From Pseudomonas sp. R5(2019) (GTDB lineage Bacteria; Pseudomonadota; Gammaproteobacteria; Pseudomonadales; Pseudomonadaceae), in NCBI RefSeq assembly GCF_009905435.1, contig NZ_JAAAMT010000048.1, positions 1 to 41,487 on the forward strand: a DNA stretch of 41,487 nucleotides, read 5' to 3'. Positions within the stretch are counted from its first letter, which is position 1. The number at the start of each line of letters is the position of its first letter. The notes under the pieces were generated by a model, which did no database searches, was not told where the DNA came from, and saw only the letters and a list, made by a program, of their open reading frames with translations. Below, piece after piece: positions 23,921-30,846 of the stretch. The translations under genes were made by a program, and so were the position numbers.

Positions 23921-24520
23921 TTAGCCTGAGTGATTACGCCGAAATGTCTCCTCCCCCATCGCCGCAATCTGCCCTTCAATCAACGCCTCGAACGGCCGCA
24001 GCAGCGGGGCGAAATCGGTGTGCGGCTCCAGCACTTCAAGCGCTTGCACCACCGCTTCGAGCGTCGACAATGCCCCAGGACCCGGTGCCTTGCGTAACCG
24101 ATAGCGGGTGGGCGCAGCGTCGGCCAGGGTGACCCTTGGCAACGCCGCCAGCACCGGGTTCAAGTGCAGCAGTTTGCGGGCCTTGCGCCAGGTGCCATCG
24201 GGCACCACTAACAACAACGGCAGATCGCTCTGATCTTCACTGTAGGCAGTCAGGGTTTCAGCCTTATCAGCAGGGAATAACAGGCACGCCCGGTAGCCCG
24301 GTTGCTGCAAGAGCGCTGGCAAATCCTCGAACACCTCCCCTACCCGCAGCTCGGCATTGCGCAGCCCCAGGGCGGCGAAACGAGCGGTGTTGAGGGCGTG
24401 CCCGACTTCGCTCGGGTGTTGCAACAACAAGACTCGCGTTCGGCTGTCGAGCAGCGGGATCAGCGGGCACAGGCAATGGGCTTGGGGGCGCAGGCAGCGA
24501 CTGCACTGGATTCTGGACAT
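23921..24520 (-). CDS. DTW-domain protein, tRNA-uridine aminocarboxypropyltransferase-like
   Basis: A 199-residue member of the DTW family (YfiP/TapT-like), which in E. coli adds the 3-amino-3-carboxypropyl group from SAM to uridine-47 of some tRNAs. An N-terminal four-cysteine cluster (C6, C9, C16, C18) suggests zinc binding. The family signature appears as PDGTW (107-111), preceded by the strand LLLVVP. The HPSE segment and the RLRKAPGPGALSTLEA block also fit the family. The ATG at 24520 has AGGAG at good spacing; the longer frame to 24601 overlaps the next gene and is unlikely. It is co-directional with gbuR, 22 bases downstream of it. Confidence 0.88.
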   Translation of the reverse strand: MSRIQCSRCLRPQAHCLCPLIPLLDSRTRVLLLQHPSEVGHALNTARFAALGLRNAELRVGEVFEDLPALLQQPGYRACLLFPADKAETLTAYSEDQSDLPLLLVVPDGTWRKARKLLHLNPVLAALPRVTLADAAPTRYRLRKAPGPGALSTLEAVVQALEVLEPHTDFAPLLRPFEALIEGQIAAMGEETFRRNHSG

Positions 24521-24542
24521 GGGCGTCTCCTGAGTCTTTCGG

Positions 24543-25436
24543 TCAGACAGTGTTGAGCTGCGCCTTGAGCAGATCGCGAAAGGTCTGCAACAACGGTTCA
24601 CGGCTGCGGCCGCGGCGCACGATCATCGAGAAAGGCGCCTGATAACCGAAGGTCGCCGGCGATAGCACCCGCAAATCGCCCTTGTCGGCCCAGGGCTGGG
24701 CATAGTGTTCCGGCAGGTAGCCGATGTAGGCACCCGACAGCACCAGAATCAGCTGCGCCTCCATGCTTTCGACCGTCGCGGCGCTGTGCTTGAAGCCATG
24801 GCGAGCCAGCTCGGCCTGGCTCCAGTAACCGCGCCCGACCATGCGCTGCTGGGTGATTACCTGCTCGGGAATGCGCCGTTCATGGAACAGCGGGTGGCGA
24901 TTGCTGCAATACAGCCAGTGCTGCTCGCGGTACAGCGGCTGATACAACAAGCCACTCATACGCGTGGAGAACGCGCCGATGGCCAGGTCCAGGCGGTTAT
25001 CCTGCACCCCCAGCTGCAATTCGTAGGGGCTGGACACCGACAAGTGCAAATGCACCGCCGGGTGTTCCTGGCTGTAGGCGCCGATGGCTTCGGCCAGCGG
25101 CAAGGCTTTATCACTCACCGTCGAGTCGATCACCCCCAGGTTGAGCGTACCGCGCAGTTCGCCCTTGAGCGCGGCGGCGTATTGCTCGAAGCCTTCCATT
25201 TCCGCCAGCAGGCGCAGGGTTTCCTGGTGAAACAGCTCGCCTTTGCTGGTCAGGCTGAAGCCGCCCCGGCCGCGGTGGCAGAGCACGATCCCCAGCGCTG
25301 TTTCGAGCTGGCTCATGTAGGTACTGATCGCCGAGGTCGACAGGTTGAGTTCCTGTTGCGCGTTGGCGAACCCCTGGTGGCGGACCACGCTGACGAAGAT
25401 GCGCAGCAGTTTCAGATCAGGCAGGGCGTTGGCCAT
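24543..25436 (-). CDS. gbuR: LysR-family regulator, GbuR-like
   Basis: A 297-residue LysR regulator. The N-terminal winged helix includes LKLLRIFVSVVRHQGFANAQ and LNLSTSAISTYMSQLE (about residues 7-45), followed by the periplasmic-binding-like effector domain. It is divergent from the guanidinobutyrase gene, as gbuR is from gbuA in P. aeruginosa, where GbuR activates gbuA in response to 4-guanidinobutyrate. The start MANALPDL (25436) is preferred over a longer frame. A 24-base dyad fitting a LysR site lies in the 216-base gap. The identity rests mainly on context. Confidence 0.82.
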   Translation of the reverse strand: MANALPDLKLLRIFVSVVRHQGFANAQQELNLSTSAISTYMSQLETALGIVLCHRGRGGFSLTSKGELFHQETLRLLAEMEGFEQYAAALKGELRGTLNLGVIDSTVSDKALPLAEAIGAYSQEHPAVHLHLSVSSPYELQLGVQDNRLDLAIGAFSTRMSGLLYQPLYREQHWLYCSNRHPLFHERRIPEQVITQQRMVGRGYWSQAELARHGFKHSAATVESMEAQLILVLSGAYIGYLPEHYAQPWADKGDLRVLSPATFGYQAPFSMIVRRGRSREPLLQTFRDLLKAQLNTV

Positions 25437-25488
25437 GAGCGTTCCAGACAAAAAGCGAATGGAAGACAGTCTAACCAGCGGCACGGCA

Positions 25489-25512
25489 TTAGTTTAGAAA
25501 AATCTGAACTAA
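25489..25512. promoter_or_regulatory. Candidate GbuR operator dyad
   Basis: TTAGTTTAGA (25489-25498) and TCTGAACTAA (25503-25512) are inverted arms of 10 bases with one mismatch and a 4-base centre. The dyad contains T-N11-A motifs typical of LysR sites. It lies in the divergent gap, 53 bases upstream of gbuR and 140 bases upstream of gbuA. Confidence 0.6.
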
Positions 25513-25652
25513 GTTTTTGCCTGTAGCGATTCTTCCCGGCCACTACCTTTTGCAGACTGCGCCGCAATGAGCCTGTTTCGGGACCCCCGTGGCGTTGCCC
25601 GGCCAAATGCGAACAGGTTCGAACAACTAAAACAAACGATGAGGCCCCACCC

Positions 25653-26603
25653 GTGGACAAGACTCTTCACCAACCACTGGGCGGCAATGAAATGCCGCGT
25701 TTCGGCGGCATCGCCACCATGCTTCGCCTTCCCCACCTGCAGTCCGCCGCGGGCCTGGATGCCGCCTTCATCGGCATTCCGCTGGACATCGGCACCTCGC
25801 TGCGCTCGGGCACCCGCTTCGGTCCACGGCAGATCCGTGCCGAATCGGTAATGATTCGCCCCTACAACATGGCCACTGGCGCCGCACCGTTCGACTCGCT
25901 GTCGGTGGCCGATATCGGTGACGTGGCCATCAACACTTTCAACCTGCTCGACGCCGTGCGCATCATCGAGGAGGCCTACGACGAGATCCTCGAACACAAC
26001 GTCATCCCGATGACCCTGGGGGGCGACCACACCATCACCCTGCCGATCCTGCGGGCCATCCACAAGAAGCACGGCAAGGTCGGCCTGGTGCACATCGATG
26101 CCCACGCTGACGTCAACGATCACATGTTCGGCGAGAAAATCGCTCACGGCACCACCTTCCGCCGCGCCGTGGAAGAAGGCCTGCTCGATTGCGACCGCGT
26201 GGTCCAGATCGGCCTGCGCGCCCAGGGTTACACCGCTGAGGACTTCAACTGGAGCCGCAAGCAGGGCTTCCGCGTGGTCCAGGCCGAAGAGTGCTGGCAC
26301 AAGTCGCTGGAACCGCTGATGGCTGAAGTACGGGAAAAAGTCGGCGGTGGCCCGGTGTACCTGAGCTTCGACATCGACGGCATTGACCCGGCCTGGGCGC
26401 CTGGCACCGGCACCCCGGAAATCGGCGGCCTGACCACCATTCAGGCGATGGAAATCATCCGTGGCTGCCAGGGCCTCGACCTGATCGGCTGCGATCTGGT
26501 AGAAGTCTCGCCGCCCTACGACACCACCGGCAACACCTCGCTGCTGGGCGCCAACCTGCTGTACGAAATGCTCTGCGTACTGCCGGGCGTGGCCCACCGC
26601 TGA
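25653..26603 (+). CDS. gbuA: Guanidinobutyrase (ureohydrolase family)
   Basis: A 316-residue manganese ureohydrolase of the arginase/agmatinase family, which splits 4-guanidinobutyrate to 4-aminobutyrate and urea. Metal ligands are H126 (GGDHT), D149/H151/D153 (DAHAD) and D240/D242 (SFDIDGIDP). The N-terminus MDKTLHQPLGGNEMPRFGGI and the YNMATGAAPFDSL region match my memory of P. aeruginosa GbuA rather than GpuA or SpeB; this is recall, not a search. It starts with GTG behind GAGG. It is divergent from the LysR gene and followed by an NTF2-like remnant and a sodium symporter, as in the PA1418-PA1422 region. Confidence 0.88.
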   Translation: MDKTLHQPLGGNEMPRFGGIATMLRLPHLQSAAGLDAAFIGIPLDIGTSLRSGTRFGPRQIRAESVMIRPYNMATGAAPFDSLSVADIGDVAINTFNLLDAVRIIEEAYDEILEHNVIPMTLGGDHTITLPILRAIHKKHGKVGLVHIDAHADVNDHMFGEKIAHGTTFRRAVEEGLLDCDRVVQIGLRAQGYTAEDFNWSRKQGFRVVQAEECWHKSLEPLMAEVREKVGGGPVYLSFDIDGIDPAWAPGTGTPEIGGLTTIQAMEIIRGCQGLDLIGCDLVEVSPPYDTTGNTSLLGANLLYEMLCVLPGVAHR

Positions 26604-26612
26604 GGCGCCGCC

Positions 26613-26768
26613 ATGAACGACCGCGACCAGGTTTTACAGGCTGCCACGGACTTGATATCGGCCTTCGCCCGTAACGATCGCGAGGCTTACTTCGGCGCCT
26701 TCAGTGCCGATGCAAGCTTCGTTTTCCACACCCTCGAACAGGCCTTCAACCCAGCGTTTAAACCTTGA
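26613..26768 (+). pseudogene. Truncated NTF2/SnoaL-like gene remnant
   Basis: The ATG at 26613 opens 51 codons that read like the first helix-and-strand part of a SnoaL/NTF2-fold protein (QAATDLISAFARNDREAYFG, FSADASFVFH). The frame then runs into FNPAFKP and a stop. Full members have about 120-140 residues, so roughly the last two thirds is missing. It lies 9 bases after gbuA and before the symporter, where I recall P. aeruginosa having a small full-length gene (PA1420). An internal deletion is the likely cause. It may still be translated as a short peptide. Confidence 0.55.
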
Positions 26769-26846
26769 CCTGACGAACGACCCCGGCCCGGGCTTGCCCG
26801 GCTGGGGGAACGATCTCACCATAAAAAAGATAATTGGAGACCCTCC

Positions 26847-28226
26847 ATGGCCTTAGATATTTTCGTTGTCATGATCTATGCCGCCGGCATGCTGTTGCTC
26901 GGTTGGTATGGCATGCGCCGTGCAAAAACCCACGAAGACTATTTGGTGGCTGGGCGTAACCTGGGCCCAAGCCTGTACATGGGCACCATGGCCGCCACCG
27001 TACTGGGTGGTGCATCGACCGTCGGCACTGTACGCCTGGGTTATGTTCACGGGATCTCCGGCTTCTGGCTGTGTGCAGCCCTGGGGCTGGGCATCATGGC
27101 GCTGAACCTGTTTCTGGCAAAGCCCCTGCTCAAACTGAAAATCTTCACCGTCACCCAGGTGTTGGAGCAGCGCTACAACCCGATGGCCCGCCAGGCCAGT
27201 GCGGTGATCATGCTGGCCTACGCGCTGATGATCGGCGTGACCTCGACCCTGGCCATCGGCACCGTGTTGCAAGTGCTGTTCGGCCTGCCGTTCTGGATGT
27301 CGATCCTGCTCGGCGGTGGCGTGGTGGTGGTGTATTCGACCATCGGCGGCATGTGGTCGCTGACCCTGACTGACATCGTGCAGTTCATCATCAAGACCGT
27401 CGGCCTGATGTTTATCCTGCTGCCCATCTGCCTGTACCGCGTCGGCGGCTGGGACGAGCTGGTCAGCAAACTGCCCGCCAGCAGCTTCAGCTTCACCACC
27501 ATTGGCTGGGACACCATCATCACCTACTTCCTGATCTACTTCTTCGGGATCCTGATTGGCCAGGACATCTGGCAGCGGGTGTTCACTGCCCGTGATGAGA
27601 AGGTTGCCAAGTACGCCGGCACCACCGCAGGCATCTACTGCATCGTCTACGGCCTGGCCTGTGCCCTGATCGGCATGGCTGCCCACGTGCTGTTGCCAGA
27701 CCTGGACAACGTCAACAACGCCTTCGCCGCCATCGTCAAAGCCACCCTGCCGGACGGTATCCGTGGCCTGGTGATCGCCGCGGCCCTGGCCGCCATGATG
27801 TCCACCGCCAGCGCCGGCCTGCTGGCCGCCTCCACCGTCTTGACCGAAGACCTGCTGCCAAAACTTCGTGGTGGCAAGCAGTCGAGCCTGGCGATCAACC
27901 GCCTGTTCACCCTGCTGACCGGTATCGCGGTACTGGGCATCGCCCTGGTGGTCAACGACGTGATCAGCGCCCTGACCCTGGCGTACAACCTGCTGGTGGG
28001 TGGCATGCTGGTGCCGCTGATTGGCGCAATCTTCTGGAAACGTGCCACCACTGCCGGCGCCATTGCCAGCATGGGCCTGGGCTTTGTCACCGCCCTGGTG
28101 TTCATGGCCAAAGACGGACTGGATGCCAACACCCCGATCTACTACAGCCTGACCGTTGCTTTGGTCAGCTTCGTAGTCGTCAGCCTTCTGTCTCGCCGTC
28201 AGGTGAGCGCTGCCAACCTGGCATAA
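26847..28226 (+). CDS. Sodium:solute symporter (SSS family)
   Basis: A 459-residue membrane transporter of the SSS family with about 13 hydrophobic helices. Family marks include the N-terminal segment YAAGMLLLGWYGMRRAKTHE, the VAGRNLGPS motif after helix 1 and the ATVLGGASTVGTVRLGY stretch. The position behind gbuA suggests sodium-driven uptake of guanidinobutyrate or a related guanidino acid; P. aeruginosa has comparable symporters at its gbu and gpu loci. The ATG has GGAG 7 bases upstream. An AT-rich stretch (CATAAAAAAGATAATTGG) lies just before it. A strong hairpin follows the stop. Confidence 0.93.
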   Translation: MALDIFVVMIYAAGMLLLGWYGMRRAKTHEDYLVAGRNLGPSLYMGTMAATVLGGASTVGTVRLGYVHGISGFWLCAALGLGIMALNLFLAKPLLKLKIFTVTQVLEQRYNPMARQASAVIMLAYALMIGVTSTLAIGTVLQVLFGLPFWMSILLGGGVVVVYSTIGGMWSLTLTDIVQFIIKTVGLMFILLPICLYRVGGWDELVSKLPASSFSFTTIGWDTIITYFLIYFFGILIGQDIWQRVFTARDEKVAKYAGTTAGIYCIVYGLACALIGMAAHVLLPDLDNVNNAFAAIVKATLPDGIRGLVIAAALAAMMSTASAGLLAASTVLTEDLLPKLRGGKQSSLAINRLFTLLTGIAVLGIALVVNDVISALTLAYNLLVGGMLVPLIGAIFWKRATTAGAIASMGLGFVTALVFMAKDGLDANTPIYYSLTVALVSFVVVSLLSRRQVSAANLA

Positions 28227-28236
28227 GCTTGATTCC

Positions 28237-28265
28237 AGCCGCCGCGTCACCCTGACGCGGTGGCT
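28237..28265 (+). terminator. Strong stem-loop after the symporter gene
   Basis: AGCCGCCGCGTCA and TGACGCGGTGGCT form a 13-pair stem (one G-U) with a CCC loop, starting 11 bases past the symporter stop. There is no U-tract, so it is either a weak terminator or an mRNA 3'-end stabiliser ahead of the next small gene. Confidence 0.4.
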
Positions 28266-28304
28266 TGAAGGCCTTTGAAGGATCGCCCGGCCCCGGGGAA
28301 GATC

Positions 28305-28556
28305 ATGAACAGGTCCGAACTTCGTCACACCGTCCACGCCTTTATCGCCGACTACCTCGGCGGCCCTCGCTCATTCACCGACGACGTCAGCCTGCAGGCC
28401 CTGGGCCTGGACAAGAACGACATCGAAGAATTGATTTTCCGGCTCGAAGACAGGTTTGAGTTGACTGCATTCAGTCACGAGGAAGACCAGATGCTCGAAC
28501 GTGCGCGGACGGTCGGAGATCTGATTGAGTTCTTGCAGGTAATAGACAGGGAATAA
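28305..28556 (+). CDS. Acyl-carrier-protein-like small protein lacking the carrier serine
   Basis: An 83-residue acidic helical protein with the ACP layout: helix 1 (LRHTVHAFIADYL), a loop, then SLQALGLDKNDIEELIFRLEDRFEL, and a final helix (ARTVGDLIEFLQ). In true ACPs the segment reads LGxDSL.., with Ser carrying 4'-phosphopantetheine. Here the position is Lys/Asn (DKND), so it should not be modified. It may be a structural or regulatory ACP relative. The start at 28305 has GGGGAAG upstream; an earlier TTG is unlikely. It lies downstream of the symporter and a hairpin. Confidence 0.7.
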   Translation: MNRSELRHTVHAFIADYLGGPRSFTDDVSLQALGLDKNDIEELIFRLEDRFELTAFSHEEDQMLERARTVGDLIEFLQVIDRE

Positions 28557-28564
28557 GACAAGGC

Positions 28565-28618
28565 GCTCCCGCTTTCATGTGGGAGCGACCCTGGTCGTCA
28601 GGGGCCGCGAAACGGCCC
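28565..28618. repeat. REP-like double hairpin
   Basis: GCTCCC (28565-28570) pairs with GGGAGC (28581-28586), and GGGCCG (28602-28607) pairs with CGGCCC (28613-28618). It lies between the ends of the plus-strand ACP-like gene and the minus-strand PA1414-like gene, where it could terminate or stabilise both transcripts. The GTGGGAGCG sequence is of the same REP type as in the 23.5-kb inverted repeat. Confidence 0.6.
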
Positions 28619-28635
28619 TGGATGTCGTGCATGCT

Positions 28636-28761
28636 TCAATGGCGAGTCTGACGCCGACGCTTCTCTTCTTCAGTCGGAATGGGTACCGGTTGCAGTGGTG
28701 GAGGTATCAGCCCCAGGGCAACCGCCAGATCATGAAGCCAGTTGTGCATTGTGTTTTTCAT
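28636..28761 (-). CDS. PA1414-family microprotein (41 residues)
   Basis: A minus-strand ORF too short for routine calling: MKNTMHNWLHDLAVALGLIP at the start, then PPLQPVPIP and a basic EEEKRRRQTRH tail. The W-L-x-D-L-x-V-A-L-G-L-I-x-P-P-L-Q-P-V-P pattern is what I recall of the Pseudomonas PA1414 family. A GAGGGGG sequence lies 4 bases before the ATG. In P. aeruginosa the PA1414 locus is strongly induced by low oxygen and is reported to give the small RNA SicX, so this gene may mark an RNA regulator. Synteny supports it, since PA1414 lies near the gbu/symporter genes of PAO1. Upstream, ATCAA occurs as one good half of an Anr site. Confidence 0.7.
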   Translation of the reverse strand: MKNTMHNWLHDLAVALGLIPPPLQPVPIPTEEEKRRRQTRH

Positions 28762-28911
28762 AACGCCCCCTCAACGGGTCATTCAGAGCCACGGTGTGCT
28801 GTCCGTCGCCTCACATTGATCATAGTCCCAAGTGCCAAAATACGCATGCCCGAAAACGCGGCGATTCGCCGCACTTTCCTGAACGACCGGACCAACGGCA
28901 AAACCGCTCGT

Positions 28912-29838
28912 TCACTGGCCCAGCAAGGTCCGCAGGCGTCTGCGCACCCACTGTTCGGCACTCACCAGGGTAATACCCAGCAACACTAATACCGCACCGC
29001 CGATAAAGTTGAGGCTCAAGGGCTCTCCCAACAGCAGTACGCCGAAGGTGACACCGAACAACGGTGTAATGAACGAGAACACCGCCAGGTTAGAGGCCAG
29101 GTATTTGCGCAACAGCCAGAACCAGGTCAGGTAGCTGAAAAACGACACCACCAGGCCCTGGAACAACACACTGGTGACTGCGACAGTGGTCAACCTCACA
29201 TGTGTGACCTGGCCGCTGAGCACGGCAATGACCAGCAGGCCGACAAAACCGACCAGCAGCTGGTAGAACAGGGTCTGAGTCGCAGGCGCTTCGGACAATC
29301 GCGTGGTCCGCACCACCACCGTGGTCGCCCCCCACGCCGCCCCGGCCAGCACCCCCAGGGCGTCGCCCAACAGCATCCGGCCATCGACCTCACCCACCGA
29401 CAGGCCGCCGGCAAAGGCGAAGGCAGTCCCGCCAAACGCCAGCAGGATCCCCAGCCACTGCATCGGCCGCAAGCGCTCGCTAGGCAGCATGAAATGCAGG
29501 CCCAGGGCGGTGAACACCGGCGCGGTATAGAGGAACACGGACATGTGGGCCGCCGTGGTCAGTTGCAACCCTTCGGCGATAAACAGGAATTCCAGCGCAA
29601 ACAGCGAACCTGCCAACAGCCCGGCGCGCCAGGTTTTACTCATGTTCTCCCAGCCACCGCGCCAGCACATCAACAGGCCGACCAACAGCGCGGAAATGCC
29701 GGAACGGGCCGCTGCCTGCATCACTGGCGCGATGTCAGGAGCCGCCCATTTGATCATGACTTGTTGCAGGCCCCAGATCAGGCATAAGCCCAACATGACC
29801 TTGAGGGCGAATCCATCAGCATTGCGGCGCTCAATCAT
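28912..29838 (-). CDS. EamA/DMT-family transporter
   Basis: A 308-residue inner-membrane protein with ten hydrophobic helices in two EamA repeats (first repeat from LKVMLGLCLIWGLQQVMIKW; second from LLGDALGVLAGAAWGATTVV). DMT proteins of this type export amino acids or other metabolites; the substrate cannot be read from sequence. The start MIERRNADGF (29838) is preferred over a longer frame that would begin with TTG inside the upstream terminator region. It is read leftward, with the terminator of the DUF2513-like gene just upstream, so it should have its own promoter. Confidence 0.88.
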   Translation of the reverse strand: MIERRNADGFALKVMLGLCLIWGLQQVMIKWAAPDIAPVMQAAARSGISALLVGLLMCWRGGWENMSKTWRAGLLAGSLFALEFLFIAEGLQLTTAAHMSVFLYTAPVFTALGLHFMLPSERLRPMQWLGILLAFGGTAFAFAGGLSVGEVDGRMLLGDALGVLAGAAWGATTVVVRTTRLSEAPATQTLFYQLLVGFVGLLVIAVLSGQVTHVRLTTVAVTSVLFQGLVVSFFSYLTWFWLLRKYLASNLAVFSFITPLFGVTFGVLLLGEPLSLNFIGGAVLVLLGITLVSAEQWVRRRLRTLLGQ

Positions 29839-29886
29839 GGGCGACCACCCGCAGTTCCAGACACATGGCAGTTTCTCGACAAAGGT

Positions 29887-29912
29887 AAAAAAGCCCAAGG
29901 CAAGCCTTGGGC
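29887..29912 (-). terminator. Rho-independent terminator of the DUF2513-like gene
   Basis: On the minus strand, GCCCAAGGC-tt-GCCTTGGGC is followed by TTTTTT (plus-strand A-run 29887-29892). It sits about 70 bases downstream of the stop of the gene at 29984-30376. This is the clearest intrinsic terminator in the window. Confidence 0.85.
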
Positions 29913-29983
29913 ATATGATTATGGGTCGAGATTATCAACCAAACGATCAGAAATGCCGTTACGAAAATAACGACTGATGACCA

Positions 29984-30376
29984 TCAGGCGATTTGTGCTT
30001 TGGCTGCCAAATCATCGAACACGGTGGGTTCCAATGCATCGGCCTGCTCATCGAGCACCTGACGCGGGTGGTCGTTGCCCGGGATACTGCTGTCGAGCAG
30101 GCTCAGCAGGCTGGAACCGCGCGGGGTCAGAATGTAATTTTCGCCATTGCCGCCCTGGTCTTGCGGCCGTGGTTCAATGAAACCTCGGTCCAGCAACAAA
30201 CCCTCGTACTCATTGGCAAGCGTCTTCACATGGTCCAGATTGGGCTTTTCCCGCCCGACACCTGCGTGTTGTGCAACGAACTCCTCAGCGTAAGGGCGCG
30301 GCGTAAAGCTGTGGCCGGCACCGTTTTGCACTTCATGGAGCAGCTTCTCGATCAGATCCCAGTTGTACGTTGTCAT
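29984..30376 (-). CDS. DUF2513-like winged-helix protein
   Basis: A 130-residue protein starting MTTYNWDLIEKLLHEVQ, then a helical segment ending in NEYEGLLLDRGFIEPRP and a wing-like part ENYILTPRGSSLLSLL. The pattern D-L-I-x-K-L-L-x-E-V and T-P-R-G-x-x-L resembles DUF2513 winged-helix proteins, sometimes labelled transcriptional regulators. No target can be named. The ATG at 30376 has GAGG 9 bases upstream. It is single-gene, closed by a strong terminator. Confidence 0.65.
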   Translation of the reverse strand: MTTYNWDLIEKLLHEVQNGAGHSFTPRPYAEEFVAQHAGVGREKPNLDHVKTLANEYEGLLLDRGFIEPRPQDQGGNGENYILTPRGSSLLSLLDSSIPGNDHPRQVLDEQADALEPTVFDDLAAKAQIA

Positions 30377-30506
30377 CCGGTTCAACCTCTGAGTGGGTGG
30401 CCTGTATAGGTTGTGACCGATGACGGCGGCCGGCGTTCAGCGGCTGAACTTTTATAGCTCAACAGCCCTCAACCGGGTACCTGTGTCGATACGCTGAGGA
30501 CAAGCG

Positions 30507-30782
30507 ATGAGAATCCTGTTGAGTATCACGGCCGCCGCCACCCTGCTGATGGCCTTGCCGAGCTGGGCCTGCACCCTTGAGGAGGCCACGGAAATGCGCG
30601 AGCAACTGGCCAAGGAAGTGACCAAGCTCACCGAGCAGAATCCGCAAAAGGCCAAGGAGATAAACGACGATCTGAAGGGAATGAAGCTCGATACCGCCAG
30701 CAAGGACCTGCCGGACAAGTGTCAGTTGATCGACAAGCGGCTCAAGGAGTTGGAGGCGGCGGCGAAGAAGGCTGATGGCTAA
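30507..30782 (+). CDS. Small secreted helical protein with two cysteines
   Basis: A 91-residue protein with a signal peptide (MRILLSITAAATLLMALPSWA) and a charged, mostly helical mature part of about 70 residues. The mature part has two Cys, one at the new N-terminus (C22) and one at C72, which could form a disulfide in the periplasm. Lys/Glu heptads suggest a helical hairpin. No lipobox is clear: the Ser-Trp-Ala-Cys sequence is a poor match, although a lipoprotein cannot be excluded. I do not recognise a family with known function. A short REP palindrome follows. Confidence 0.75.
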   Translation: MRILLSITAAATLLMALPSWACTLEEATEMREQLAKEVTKLTEQNPQKAKEINDDLKGMKLDTASKDLPDKCQLIDKRLKELEAAAKKADG

Positions 30783-30791
30783 CGCGGACTA

Positions 30792-30820
30792 TGTAGGAGC
30801 GGCGGTCCGGCGCTCCTACA
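30792..30820. repeat. Single REP hairpin
   Basis: TGTAGGAGCG (30792-30801) and CGCTCCTACA (30811-30820) form a perfect 10-base stem with a 9-base loop. It lies between convergent genes (the small secreted protein and the DEAD-box helicase). It is followed by an A-run on the plus strand, so it is not a classical terminator in that direction. Confidence 0.75.
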
Positions 30821-30846
30821 AAAAACCACCTATCAGGATTTAAATA

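Noticed and set aside
26853..28337. 494-residue open frame antisense to the sodium symporter
   Set aside because: His/Gln/Gly-rich shadow without any hydrophobic or catalytic pattern, against a clear 13-helix transporter.
28816..28829. Anr/FNR box upstream of the PA1414-like gene
   Set aside because: Only the ATCAA half is perfect; the other half (GGGAC) matches three of five positions and no -10 is found at class II distance. Kept as a remark, not a feature.
28826..28850. Sigma-54 promoter (TTGGCAC seen on the minus strand)
   Set aside because: The -24 TGGCAC is good, but no GC occurs at the required distance for -12.
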